Assembly (NCBI RefSeq): GCF_002843315.1
Contig: NZ_MVDD01000012.1
Coordinates: forward strand, 57,411 to 121,410
Length of the DNA stretch: 64,000 nt
Source of the DNA: Labilibaculum filiforme
Lineage (GTDB): Bacteria > Bacteroidota > Bacteroidia > Bacteroidales > Marinifilaceae
Direction of reading: 5' to 3'
Shown here in pieces: positions 1-8,984 of this stretch (positions within the stretch are counted from its first letter, which is position 1; each line of letters starts with the position of its first letter). Below the pieces are notes generated by a model, which was given only the letters and a program-made list of their open reading frames with translations, did not search any database and had not been told where the DNA came from. The translations under genes were made by a program, and so were the position numbers.

Positions 1-3000
1 TCTCCCTCTTCAAATTCAAGTCTTCTTCCGTAAATTTTATAGTATCCCCTTTTTACGTTCATTGTTCCGAAAAAATCTATCTGTTCGTTTTCTTTGATAG
101 CTTTTATACTTCCGGCCAATTCAAAATTCATATTTTTACCTTTTACCCAAGTGTTTCTTGGAATTTCGATATCAAAATTTCCTTTCAGCTTTTTGTAAAT
201 ATTTGGAGGTTCTTTTTGTGTGGTGTCTTTTTTTACAACATACTGAACCTTAAGGTTTTCGGCATTCTTGCGAGCAGTTACCAGCAATGGTTGGTTAGAG
301 TCATCGTAAACACGATTGAATTCTTTCAGGAATATATCCGTATTTAAAGTTGAATTTAAAATTGCTACTTTTCCATTAAATGTTGGACTTTCGGGTGTAC
401 CATTGATACTTAAATTAGTATTAATTACGGCTTTTAATAGTTCGGAGTCAAAAGCTCTGAAATTTTGCCCACTTAGTTTCAGGTCAATATTTTTTAAGGT
501 ACCATCAAAGAGACTTTCCATTTCGGCAGTACCTTTTAGTTGCAGTTTTCCTTTCCCAGCATTTATATGAATACTGTCAAGCTGAAAAAGCTTATTGTTT
601 AGGGAGCTGTGCATTTCGATATTGGAGTAGTTAATTCCCAGCTTTTTGTATTGTAAAGCACCTTTACTAAAATCGATTTTGCCAATAATGTGAGGATCAT
701 TAATTTTATTGTCAATCTTCACTTGTGCACTTAGTAATCCATTAGCTACAACGCCAGTAACTGGAATAAATCGGTTAAATTTATTAATGTCAAGTTGATC
801 AATTTTTACAATTGCATGTATGGAATTGTCCTCTTTTGGGAGTAGTAATTTTTGGTTGATGGAAAACTGTACAGGAAGATCGAGTTTAGCGTTTATTAGC
901 TGAGTTGCATAACCGTTAAGGTAGGATTCAAGATGAAGTTGATCGTTGGAATAGTTAATTTCGGAGTGAAATTTACTAAACCGAAGACTGTCAATTTCAG
1001 GATTATTGATTGTGACAAGCGTATTGATGTTTGGTTTGTTTGCTGTTCCTGTAAGGTGGAGCAATGCATTTACTTTTCCCGAAATTTGATAAGGCAATAA
1101 TTTAAGGCCAGAAATGTTAATTAGGTTGATATCCCGAAGTTCAACCTGCAAATCTTCCGTTCCATTAAAAGAGAAAATTCCATTTGCTTTTAATGCACTT
1201 TCTTTAGAATGCACTTCAAATTGGTGAATTTCTATTGAATCTCTTCCAAATCGGATGTAATTATGATCATTTCCGCCTGTCCATATATGCTGATTTAAAT
1301 TCAACAGGATATTTGAAAAGGAGATGCTCGGGTCTTTGTGAAACTTTATTTCCGAAATAATTTTACCATGTAAGGAGTCGCTGGCATAAAAAGAAAAGGA
1401 ATTGCTGGCTTTTTGCTGATTGAATTTACTTTTAAATTGAAGTTCCTGTAAATCAAAATCATGAATTTTGGTATCGTTTACCAAAATGTTTAAAAATCCA
1501 GCATAAGAGGTATCTGCAAAATGGATACTTGCATCTGCAGCAATTTTTTGGATGTTTATTGTGTCGAGTTTTAGCTTCTCAACATTTATAGTAGTTAAGA
1601 AGTGAAGGGAATCGGCCGGACCTTTAAGTTTGGCATTTAATTGTCCGGTAAGTTGCACATTCTCTGTTTCTAAAGCAGTGTTTAGTTGTTGTATATCAGT
1701 AGTTTCTATGCTTAGCTCTAGCTGATTCTTCTTTTTCCAGTTGCCATTACCAATTAAGCTGGCTACTACAAATGGAGTTTCTATTTGAAAGCCATTTACC
1801 TGATATTCTCCTTTATTATAGTTTATATTTGCTTCGAAATTATCGACAGGCAAATCAAATAAGGAGGATTCATTGGATCGAATTTCCAGATTGGCATTCA
1901 TTAATTCTGGTTGAATTCCTGTTCCATTGGCTGCTATTTCGAGGTTCAAATTGGAACGGAATTTTTCATTTTTGGTGATTTGAGAAAGATCAGTGTTTTT
2001 TAAACTGCTTTCTATTTTATAAACAGGAATGGTAAAAAGATTGTTGATGGTGAACTTGCTTTTTAGATTTCCTAAAATGGTAGAAGAAGTAAGACTGCCA
2101 CTACTATTTTCTTTATTTTTTTCAAAAGTAAAGTCCGTATTTGCTAAGTAATATTTCTCAAATGCAATATAAGCAGCGTCGACTTTTGTGCTTAAATAAA
2201 GGTTTTTGAGAAGGATATCGGTACTCGCTTCTTTTTTCGAAACGGAATCGCTTTCTACAAATAAATCTGTTCCCGAAAAGCGTGCATGTATACTGGCTTT
2301 TAAATTCTGCAGGACTAAAGAGTCCAATTTGGCATCTGCAATTGTGATGTCGCTTTTAAAATCTAAAGCATTTAAAGGCCCCGATAAATCACTGGTGATC
2401 TCTCCATCAAAGTCGATTGGTTGTAAACCTAAAGCTAGGAGTGGTGCAGCTATATTTTTCGATTTTAGTTCTAAATGAAGTTGATTGTTTTCACTATAAT
2501 TTCCCTTCCCCGAAAGCATAGCCATTAAATAAGGTGCTTCGAAGTTTATTTTAGGTATTTGATATTCTTTTTTATCAATAAGAATATTGGCGCTTAAATT
2601 GGTGATTGCTTGTTTGAAAAGTACCGATTTGGATGCTTGTAGTTGAATTTTTGTTTGCAACTCGCCAGGGGTGAAGCCTTGGCCAATAGCTTGTAAGTTT
2701 AGGTTAAGATTCGATTTTAACTTCTGATTTCCGCTTAGTTTACTTAAATCTAAATTGGCAATTTTTACATCGGCATTGTAATTGGCCGTTTCAAAAAGCT
2801 TTTTAAGATGAATTTTAGTGTCTAGTTTTCCGAAAATAGTGCTTGCTTTTGCTGTCACATCGAGTTCATCTTTGTTTTTGTCAAGAAACAGTATGAAATT
2901 ATCCAATTCGTAATTTTTGTATCGTAAATCGGCAAATTTGGCTTCGGCATGAATGGTATTTTCTTTGTAATCCAATCCTTTCCCACTTAACTCAAATTCG

Positions 3001-4028
3001 CCTTTAATATTCGATTTTAAATCTGCTCTGTGTGTCCAGTATTCTCCATTTAAACTATCGGCATGTAACAAAAAATGAAAGCTTGGCAGGCCATCGATAT
3101 CTTTCATCTCGCCCAGCATTTTAATCGTCTGATTTTCTTGTTGTATAGAGAAGTCGAGATGACTGGTATTTTCTTTTTTTGCGATTTCTAAATTTAGCTG
3201 TGGTTTGCCATGAATTCCAGAGACCCATTCTTTTATGTCTTCAAAGTCGAAAGGGTTTGCTTGGAGTGAAATTTCGGACTGAAGCAGTTGATTTAAAGGA
3301 AGGGAACCTTTTGAATGAATGGTAGATTTAGGAAGTTGTATTTGAAAGTTAGTCCAACTAAAAACCGAATCAATTAAACTTGCCTGAAAATGGATATCCT
3401 TAATTTCTAATGATGGCTTTTGTGTGTTTATTTCGAGCTGATGCAGATTAAGCTGCATTAAATTAGCTGCAAATTCAAACCCCAGAGAAGTGCTTAATTT
3501 TACTTTGCGGGGAATTAATTTGGTGCTGTCGTTAGCGATAATATTAGCTTCAAAATTTTTTACCGAGAAATCTTTTAATTCAATTTTCCATGAAAAGGGA
3601 CTACTAGGAACATTTGGTTCGGGGTTTTCTGCAATAGGAATCAGTTTTTCAAGGTTCCAGATTCCTTTCTTGTCTTGTTGTAAAAATACCGAGGTTCCGT
3701 TTAATTCCAGAGAAGTAATTTCTAGTTTTCCGGCAATAATTTTCCATATGTTGTAGGTAATTTCTAGTTCGTCCAGCTCAAGTAACTTCCCATTGTTGTG
3801 CTCCAAAATAATTTTTTTTATTTGAAGATGGGAGAGAGGATTTCCTTCTATTTTTTCGATGCTAAGTTTTGCATTTAGTTGCTGATTGGCAGTGCTGCAT
3901 ATGGTTTCTGAAATCCAATTATTGAAAAGTCCGGTGGAAAGAAGAAATAGCAACAACCCCAGGAGAATAATTATTCCTGCACTTGTAATTCCTGCTATTT
4001 TAAAAATTCGTTTCATTCTTGTACTCAT
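1..4028 (-). CDS. tamB: TamB-like translocation and assembly module protein (3' end outside window)
   Basis: Long open frame that runs off the left edge; about 1342 codons are visible, so the C-terminus is missing. I start it at ATG 4028 (MSTRMKRIFKIAG); a second in-frame ATG lies at 4016. Residues about 8-30 form one hydrophobic inner-membrane anchor, followed by a very long region of repeating short beta-strands, typical of AsmA/TamB proteins that bridge the periplasm as a beta-groove. The last visible residues (GTMNVKRGYYKIYGRRLEF) look like the start of the conserved TamB C-terminal (DUF490) domain. It begins 9 nt after the stop of the BamA/TamA-type barrel gene, so the two form an operon. 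In the known family the pair helps insert or move material to the outer membrane. The family call is firm; the exact substrate is unknown. Confidence 0.88.
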   Translation of the reverse strand, partial: MSTRMKRIFKIAGITSAGIIILLGLLLFLLSTGLFNNWISETICSTANQQLNAKLSIEKIEGNPLSHLQIKKIILEHNNGKLLELDELEITYNIWKIIAGKLEITSLELNGTSVFLQQDKKGIWNLEKLIPIAENPEPNVPSSPFSWKIELKDFSVKNFEANIIANDSTKLIPRKVKLSTSLGFEFAANLMQLNLHQLEINTQKPSLEIKDIHFQASLIDSVFSWTNFQIQLPKSTIHSKGSLPLNQLLQSEISLQANPFDFEDIKEWVSGIHGKPQLNLEIAKKENTSHLDFSIQQENQTIKMLGEMKDIDGLPSFHFLLHADSLNGEYWTHRADLKSNIKGEFELSGKGLDYKENTIHAEAKFADLRYKNYELDNFILFLDKNKDELDVTAKASTIFGKLDTKIHLKKLFETANYNADVKIANLDLSKLSGNQKLKSNLNLNLQAIGQGFTPGELQTKIQLQASKSVLFKQAITNLSANILIDKKEYQIPKINFEAPYLMAMLSGKGNYSENNQLHLELKSKNIAAPLLALGLQPIDFDGEITSDLSGPLNALDFKSDITIADAKLDSLVLQNLKASIHARFSGTDLFVESDSVSKKEASTDILLKNLYLSTKVDAAYIAFEKYYLANTDFTFEKNKENSSGSLTSSTILGNLKSKFTINNLFTIPVYKIESSLKNTDLSQITKNEKFRSNLNLEIAANGTGIQPELMNANLEIRSNESSLFDLPVDNFEANINYNKGEYQVNGFQIETPFVVASLIGNGNWKKKNQLELSIETTDIQQLNTALETENVQLTGQLNAKLKGPADSLHFLTTINVEKLKLDTINIQKIAADASIHFADTSYAGFLNILVNDTKIHDFDLQELQFKSKFNQQKASNSFSFYASDSLHGKIISEIKFHKDPSISFSNILLNLNQHIWTGGNDHNYIRFGRDSIEIHQFEVHSKESALKANGIFSFNGTEDLQVELRDINLINISGLKLLPYQISGKVNALLHLTGTANKPNINTLVTINNPEIDSLRFSKFHSEINYSNDQLHLESYLNGYATQLINAKLDLPVQFSINQKLLLPKEDNSIHAIVKIDQLDINKFNRFIPVTGVVANGLLSAQVKIDNKINDPHIIGKIDFSKGALQYKKLGINYSNIEMHSSLNNKLFQLDSIHINAGKGKLQLKGTAEMESLFDGTLKNIDLKLSGQNFRAFDSELLKAVINTNLSINGTPESPTFNGKVAILNSTLNTDIFLKEFNRVYDDSNQPLLVTARKNAENLKVQYVVKKDTTQKEPPNIYKKLKGNFDIEIPRNTWVKGKNMNFELAGSIKAIKENEQIDFFGTMNVKRGYYKIYGRRLEFEEG

Positions 4029-4037
4029 TTTTTTTCC

Positions 4038-5858
4038 TTAAAAGGCATGTCCAATCGTGATAAAAAATTGGGTTTCAAATTTCCCTTCAAATAATGGACT
4101 TGCAACATCTACACGAATAGGTCCAACTGGTGTTTTTACACGTAATCCGAGTCCTGCATCGTAGTTTAGTTGATTTGGTTTAAATTCCCATGGGTTGAAC
4201 CACGAATTTCCTAAATCGGCAAAGGCCGTTCCCGAAAAAATACCGTACAATGGAAATCTTAATTCAGCACTACTTTCCAACATACTATTTCCACCCAATT
4301 TACTTCCAGATTCATTGATAGGGGAAATTTGATTACGACCCCAACCACGTAAGGATAATGCTCCTCCCATTAAAAAACGGTCTTCAATTGGAGTTTGTGA
4401 ATCGCCTTGAGTAGGATTGATGACTCCAGTTTTTAATTTCCCGGCAAAAACAACATTCTTTCCAAGTTTTTGGAAATAGTCTATTTCTGTCATGATTTTA
4501 TAGTAATGAAATTGAGAGTTAAAGCCAATTCCCATATAGGTTAGTGTTCCTTCGTATTTCCATCCTTTGGTGGGAGAAAAAATATCATTGGTGGTGTTTT
4601 TGTTGTATCCAAAAGTGATTCCAGATTTGTTATGATTTAATTTGTCTGCTTCTTCAATCGATAAAGAGCTTTTACTTTTGGATAAATCAACATTATCCTT
4701 TCCAAAGGTATAAGAAATATAGGCGGCCGATTTTTTGCTTAGCTCCTTTTGCAAAGTAACCGAAGTGCCCAGCCTGTCTACCTTATAACTATCTTCTCTT
4801 TCGCGTGAAAAGTATGGGTTTAAAATAAGATCCAGATTCTTAGTCCAAATATCGGGCTGAATAAATTTACTTTCGATGCTAAGAGGTGTAAAGTAGGATT
4901 GTTCTCCTTTAATTATTAGGGTACGGCCTCCGCCCAAGAAATTTAAACGTTTAAGCAGGATCGAAGTCCTGACTTTATCCTCAGTTCCATATCCGGCACC
5001 CACTTTTAAGGACCAGCGAGGCAACTCTTTAATATGGATAGAAATTGGAATTGCATCCTGTTCTACGCTGTCCATCATTGCCCGAATGGTTACATATCGA
5101 AAAAGATTCATGTCGAATAATTCTTCTTGAGTCTTTTCAATTTTTACCTGCGAAAAGTTATCTCCTTTTTTTATTTCGATATGTTTACGAATGTATGTAG
5201 AGTCGATTAATGTGATGCCTTTTAAGTTAATACGACCAAAGTAGCTTTTATTACCAGTATTTATGGTAAAGTTAATGTTGGCAACACGTAGTTTTTCATT
5301 TAAAAAAATGTTTTTTTCTACTTTTACTAAAGGATATCCTTTCTTACTGAATTTTTCGCGAATCAACTTTTCGGCAGCAATTATTTTTTCATCCTGAAAA
5401 AGCATGCCTGGTTGAATAGGGATAATTGTTGTAATGGAATCTAAGATTTTTTTGGTTTCGGTATTTTTCTGCATCAAGTACTTGATTTCGCCAATTAAAA
5501 CCGGATTTCCTTTCTTAATATGTATAGTGATATTAACTTTTTTGTTGTTTTTGTTGGGCACTATGTCGTAGGGAATGCTAGCATCTAAAAAACCGTTTTG
5601 TTGATAGTATTTTTTTAATTTTAAAATGTCTTCTTCGAAGGTGAAGCTAGAAAAACGTGCACTTTTTTTCCAAAAAGTCATTTTACCAGTGAAAGGTCTG
5701 GCTTTGGTATTCATTTGCTTTAGAAGAGTTTCCTTTCCTAGGGTATCAATTCCGGTAAAGCTAATTTTATTAATAATCGCATTGTCCTGTGCAGCTATCT
5801 TCAGGATAAAACCTGTTAAAAATATAATTGTTAATAAAACCTTTCGAAGTTGCACCAT
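4038..5858 (-). CDS. tamA: BamA/TamA-family outer membrane assembly protein
   Basis: 606-residue outer-membrane protein with a signal peptide (MVQLRKVLLTIIFLTGF, cleavage near IAAQ). Residues about 25-300 contain POTRA-like modules; the second half is a 16-strand-type Omp85 barrel. It contains LRGWGRNQISP, equivalent to the conserved (V)RGF loop of the superfamily, and ends in an aromatic residue (TIGHAF), the usual recognition signal for barrel insertion. The length fits TamA-like proteins, which have fewer POTRA domains than BamA (about 800 residues). It sits directly upstream of the tamB-like gene (9-nt gap), which favours TamA over BamA. Expected role: outer-membrane partner of TamB in envelope biogenesis. 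A weak -7-like TATCTTTA lies just upstream on the minus strand. Confidence 0.88.
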   Translation of the reverse strand: MVQLRKVLLTIIFLTGFILKIAAQDNAIINKISFTGIDTLGKETLLKQMNTKARPFTGKMTFWKKSARFSSFTFEEDILKLKKYYQQNGFLDASIPYDIVPNKNNKKVNITIHIKKGNPVLIGEIKYLMQKNTETKKILDSITTIIPIQPGMLFQDEKIIAAEKLIREKFSKKGYPLVKVEKNIFLNEKLRVANINFTINTGNKSYFGRINLKGITLIDSTYIRKHIEIKKGDNFSQVKIEKTQEELFDMNLFRYVTIRAMMDSVEQDAIPISIHIKELPRWSLKVGAGYGTEDKVRTSILLKRLNFLGGGRTLIIKGEQSYFTPLSIESKFIQPDIWTKNLDLILNPYFSREREDSYKVDRLGTSVTLQKELSKKSAAYISYTFGKDNVDLSKSKSSLSIEEADKLNHNKSGITFGYNKNTTNDIFSPTKGWKYEGTLTYMGIGFNSQFHYYKIMTEIDYFQKLGKNVVFAGKLKTGVINPTQGDSQTPIEDRFLMGGALSLRGWGRNQISPINESGSKLGGNSMLESSAELRFPLYGIFSGTAFADLGNSWFNPWEFKPNQLNYDAGLGLRVKTPVGPIRVDVASPLFEGKFETQFFITIGHAF

Positions 5859-6038
5859 ATTCCTTTGCCCGACTTATTATTAATGAATAAAGATATAGAA
5901 TTTAGATGCAATTTTGTTCGAAAGCCACGGAAGTGAAAGAAAAATTTCTGGATGTAATTTTAAAGGCTGAAAAAAGAGAGTTCAAGTAGTCTTTCTTTCA
6001 CTAATTTTGAGTTTATGTCAATTTAGGTTAACAGGTGA

Positions 6039-6554
6039 TTATTTTAAGGCAATCCATTTTAATTCTAAGTGAAAGCTCTCCGCTTTTTTATTGCCGATAA
6101 GTATTGCAATCTCCTCCAGAATTTTATTAGGATAGTTTGCTATTTGTAGCTTTTGTCCGCGAAAAGTTGGGTGTAGTTCTGCTAAAGGAATTTCAATAAT
6201 TTGCCAGTTGCCTGATGTAACAAAATAGGAAGCGTAAGCGTGTTGCTCTTCGGAATTGGATTTAAGTCTGACTTGATATCTTTTTCCATCGCCTTTTAGT
6301 TTTAGTGCAATTGTATCATATTTTGCTACATTTATTGGCAATAAGCGATGTTTCAGCATGCTAAAACCACCTTTATTTTCAAGAGAAATATTGCCTTTAA
6401 AAACGGCATCACCTTCTTTATTTAGGTAAAAGCCGGAATCGGATTTTCCTCCCATAATGGTGTCATTTATAACGAACCAGTCGGAGATATTGCTGGTAGA
6501 ATTAAATTCCACCAATGTAGCTGTATTCGGATTCATTAGAGTTTGAACTTGCAT
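6039..6554 (-). CDS. CIA30-family (complex I intermediate-associated protein 30-like) protein
   Basis: 171-residue soluble protein without an obvious signal peptide. Features of the CIA30/NDUFAF1-like galactose-binding fold are visible: the early WFVINDTIMGGKSDS block (residues about 26-40), the central FKGNISLENKGGFSML strand pair, and the later LKLKGDGKRYQVRLK strand. The family is common in bacteria as a stand-alone domain. In mitochondria it is a complex I assembly factor, but the bacterial role is not settled, and no complex I genes are near. Two starts are possible, M1 (6554) and M7 (6536); homologous blocks begin later, so they do not decide it. It is separated from tamA by 180 nt with no clear terminator and could be read with it. 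Confidence 0.8.
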   Translation of the reverse strand: MQVQTLMNPNTATLVEFNSTSNISDWFVINDTIMGGKSDSGFYLNKEGDAVFKGNISLENKGGFSMLKHRLLPINVAKYDTIALKLKGDGKRYQVRLKSNSEEQHAYASYFVTSGNWQIIEIPLAELHPTFRGQKLQIANYPNKILEEIAILIGNKKAESFHLELKWIALK

Positions 6555-6707
6555 AGGTTGTATCGTTATATTGGTAAAACAATTATTAAGCTAAAATGTT
6601 TTCGTACACTTTATTTAACTCGATATTTCAATTTCAATTGTTTTCTAAGATGAGTTTTGATGTTGATTTGCGTAATTACAGAAATAAAGTAAGTTTTTGG
6701 AGCCGGT

Positions 6708-7331
6708 CTATTTTTGTTCAAGAAGAAGTTCCAATTCTACTATTTCGGCTTTATTGCCATATTTTTCTTTTAAGCCTTTTACCATTCTTTCTGCAGTTAC
6801 GCATTTTACATTGTTTTCAATACAATCTAAAACGTATACTTTTGTATTTGCATAATTAATTCGATAGTCATCTGATTCTATTTTGTAGGCGTTATAAAAT
6901 TGAGTTTTCGCATTTTTGTAATGGCCTTTATTTAGCCAGCTACTTCCATCTTCAAGGAAATATAAGATTTTATTTTCTTTTGCTTGTTTAATTTCATCAA
7001 TTTCATGTTGTATTTTAATTGCTGCAATTCGATGGTTTTCTTGAAAATCATCAATTTTGTATTGAGCAATGCAATAGATTGTACCAAGAATTGGAATGCT
7101 GATAAGAAGTACTAATAATTTTAGTTTTCGATTTTCTTTAAGTGCTTTTACTCTTATTTTGTTTTTTATTTGCTTTAATTCGGATTCGGTAACTTTTTTA
7201 TATTCCAAAGTACGAATTGCAGAAGGTCGTTTAATACAATCTTTACTATGCGAACGGAAACGATCATTTTTAGGTCTCGCATTGTTTTTTATGGAGCTAA
7301 TCATTGCTTGTACCGAACCGCCAAAACTCAT
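6708..7331 (-). CDS. Unknown single-pass membrane protein with TPR-like C-terminus
   Basis: 207 residues. The N-terminus MSFGGSVQAMISSIKNN resembles the start of many uncharacterised small Bacteroidota proteins I recall (MSFGGSV followed by a basic stretch); that is recollection, not a search. Residues about 1-70 are strongly basic, then one membrane segment (LLVLLISIPILGTIYCIAQ, about 88-106), then a helical region whose HYKNAKTQFYNAYKIESDD block looks like a TPR helix pair. This topology suggests an N-terminal cytoplasmic tail and a helical C-terminal domain, either periplasmic or cytoplasmic. There are no catalytic motifs, and no function is assigned. It is divergent from the 2OG oxygenase gene. 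Confidence 0.7.
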   Translation of the reverse strand: MSFGGSVQAMISSIKNNARPKNDRFRSHSKDCIKRPSAIRTLEYKKVTESELKQIKNKIRVKALKENRKLKLLVLLISIPILGTIYCIAQYKIDDFQENHRIAAIKIQHEIDEIKQAKENKILYFLEDGSSWLNKGHYKNAKTQFYNAYKIESDDYRINYANTKVYVLDCIENNVKCVTAERMVKGLKEKYGNKAEIVELELLLEQK

Positions 7332-7503
7332 TTATGCCATCTTTTAAATTATTCTGAAATAAAACTGTATAGTTCCTAAATTTATCAATAATATTGAGAA
7401 TTATAAAGTTTTGTTTTCATTTATTTGGGAGTATTTAGTAGAAGATTTTAATCTTATTGAATTCACATTTTATTTCAGTTGAATAGTCTACCTTGTAGGA
7501 TAA

Positions 7504-8132
7504 GTGGATTTGTTCCGCAATAATTTTTTATGGATTCAATTGGATACAACATTTGATGATTTAGTCAACAGTTATTTGAAAAGTAATGTTGGCTTGGCAG
7601 ATAATTTCCTGAGCGAAACGCTTGCTTATCAGCTTAAGGGGAATTTATTGAGCTATTGTTGCAGGAGCAAATGCTTTGTGCAGGAATAGGTAATAAAATG
7701 GATCTTATTCACGATAAATTAATTCGTAGCGACAAAATTTATTGGCTCGATCGCAAACATCGAGATAAGCATGAAGATAGCTTTTTTGATTTGATGGATC
7801 GTTTCGTAGTTTATTTAAATCAGACCTGTTATACAGGAATTACGGGTTATGAATTTCATTATGCACTTTATGAAAAAGGAACTTTCTATAAAAAGCATCT
7901 CGATCAGTTTGTGAATAATAAAGGCAGAGCTTTTACGATGATCATGTATTTAAATATTGATTGGAAGCAAGGAGATGGTGGGGAATTGTGTATTTACCAC
8001 TTGGATCACAATCAGAATATTGCTCCGATTAACGGTAAATGTGTTTTTTTTAAGAGTAGTGAACTTGAACACGAAGTATTGCTCAGTAATCAACCCAGAC
8101 TTAGTATTACCGGATGGTTAAAGACGAACTGA
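7504..8132 (+). pseudogene. 2OG-Fe(II) oxygenase (SM-20/PKHD type), split by a frameshift
   Basis: Two overlapping frames together encode one protein. Frame A (from GTG 7504 or TTG 7540) gives FDDLVNSYLKSNVGLADNFL...LKGNLL. Frame B, 158 codons from TTG 7656, gives ELLLQEQMLCAGIGNKMD and the catalytic domain. Joining them needs a one-base shift around 7647-7651. Frame B keeps the double-stranded beta-helix core: HKDxD-like HLDQF (first Fe ligands), GGELCIYHLD, the distal histidine in LEHEVLL, and RLSITGWL with the 2OG-binding Arg. The N-terminal start is unclear: the only nearby ATG (7530) is in a third frame. Possible explanations are a sequencing indel, a real inactivating mutation, or an intact shorter product from frame B. 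I favour an indel or recent decay because the core is perfectly conserved. Confidence 0.75.
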
Positions 8133-8157
8133 TCAGCTTACAGGTGATTTCTCTTAA

Positions 8158-8197
8158 AATATCATTACCAAGTTCTAACGAGCTTGGTAATGATATT
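8158..8197. terminator. Bidirectional stem-loop terminator between convergent genes
   Basis: Perfect 15-bp stem: the left arm ends ATCATTACCAAG (8161-8172) and the right arm starts CTTGGTAATGAT (8183-8194), extending to AAT/ATT outside. The 10-nt loop can pair further and leave a TAAC tetraloop. It lies between the 2OG oxygenase (+) and the DnaJ gene (-), so it can serve both. Confidence 0.85.
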
Positions 8198-8213
8198 GAA
8201 AAAAGTTATTTGG

Positions 8214-8663
8214 TTAGGCTGCTATTGCATCCTTTTTTGATTTTCGGTACAGGTAGGAGTTAAAAATGCTTCGTTTCGCAAAACGGTACTGTTTGTCGGA
8301 GTTGATGAATTTGTTAAACACATTTGCAGTCACGCCAAAGTATTCATAGGTTGTTCCATCGGTAAACGAAATTTCAAGTAGTAAGCCTTTGTGTTTGTAA
8401 TCAGCAATTCCCGATTCGGTAGTTGTTGAAGTATATTCTGCTAAGTTTGCAGCAATTGTTTCTGGAGAAATACTTACTAAGAAATGATATGCGTCAATAA
8501 TTTCACGACTTTTAATTTCTGCTTCCGCAAATTTTTCATCATCAGATTGAAATTTATCAGGATGCCATTCTTTCACCAAGTTTCTGTAGGTTGATTTTAA
8601 TTTTTTAAGATCAGTATCCTGATCAACACTAAATAATTTTTTGTACGCATTCACTCGCTTCAT
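8214..8663 (-). CDS. DnaJ-domain protein fused to a KTSC domain
   Basis: 149 residues. Residues about 5-65 are a J domain with helix II/III and the HPD motif (EWHPDKF, about residues 33-39), which stimulates DnaK ATPase in this family. Residues about 92-140 (LEISFTDGTTYEYFGVTANVF and the following FAKRSIFNSYLYRK) match the KTSC domain, a small fold often found alone or next to nucleic-acid or lysyl-tRNA synthetase domains. There is no Gly/Phe region, zinc finger or substrate-binding domain, so it is not a canonical DnaJ. It is a J-protein that probably brings Hsp70 to a specific client through the KTSC part. It is a single-gene unit with its own promoter (8747-8754) and the terminator at 8158-8197. 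Confidence 0.85.
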   Translation of the reverse strand: MKRVNAYKKLFSVDQDTDLKKLKSTYRNLVKEWHPDKFQSDDEKFAEAEIKSREIIDAYHFLVSISPETIAANLAEYTSTTTESGIADYKHKGLLLEISFTDGTTYEYFGVTANVFNKFINSDKQYRFAKRSIFNSYLYRKSKKDAIAA

Positions 8664-8700
8664 ACCGGCTCTTTCTAAAATTCTTAATTGATAGATATTT

Positions 8701-8722
8701 AAAGTGTTTTTTATGACACTTT
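8701..8722. other. Stem-loop in the DnaJ-KTSC leader
   Basis: Arms AAAGTGT (8701-8707) and ACACTTT (8716-8722) with an 8-nt loop. On the minus strand this sits in the 5' leader of the J-domain gene, about 40 nt upstream of its ATG. On the plus strand it is followed by a T-rich run. It could be a leader structure or a weak plus-strand terminator. Confidence 0.4.
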
Positions 8723-8746
8723 TTTTGTTTTTTCGTAAAACAGCCG

Positions 8747-8754
8747 CAAAAGTA
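8747..8754 (-). promoter_or_regulatory. -7 promoter element of the DnaJ-KTSC gene
   Basis: Minus-strand TACTTTTG matches the Bacteroidota -7 consensus TAnnTTTG exactly and is followed by CGGC. It would start transcription about 75-80 nt ahead of the ATG at 8663. No clear -33 TTTG is visible at the expected distance. Confidence 0.5.
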
Positions 8755-8897
8755 CATATTTTAATGTTGTAATAGAGAAGTATTATTTAAATTTTCTATT
8801 TTATTACCGGAGAGTATCTAGTTTTAGGGACGAGATTGTGATTCTAAATGCGTATTTACTTCTAATTCTTTACAACGTACTAATTAATCGGACAGAT

Positions 8898-8962
8898 AAA
8901 AAAGGTTGTTGAGACTTGAAATTAGAAAGTTTGCGATCTTTTTAAAATTATTCTCAACAACC
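8898..8962 (-). terminator. Terminator of the URO-D/rhaT transcript
   Basis: An 11-bp stem with arms GGTTGTTGAGA (8904-8914) and TCTCAACAACC (8952-8962) and a loop of about 37 nt. On the minus strand it is followed directly by TTTTTTATC. It lies 23 nt past the rhaT stop. Confidence 0.75.
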
Positions 8963-8984
8963 ATACTTGTGTTTTTTTTATAAA

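Larger units (their letters stand above)
8664..8984. other. Intergenic region, 321 nt
   Basis: Contains the promoter and leader hairpin of the DnaJ-KTSC gene and the terminator of the rhaT operon, each listed separately. Between about 8760 and 8895 I see no gene or repeat. Confidence 0.6.

Noticed and set aside
1..4028. Several plus-strand open frames opposite tamB (for example 316-570, 2206-2478, 3490-3756)
   Set aside because: The minus strand is one uninterrupted TamB-type frame. The plus-strand frames have no recognisable domains and are shadows.
6596..6859. Plus-strand open frame of 87 codons
   Set aside because: It lies largely antisense to the unknown membrane protein gene (6708-7331), has a composition typical of a reverse-frame shadow (rich in Phe, Leu, Ser), and has no promoter of its own.
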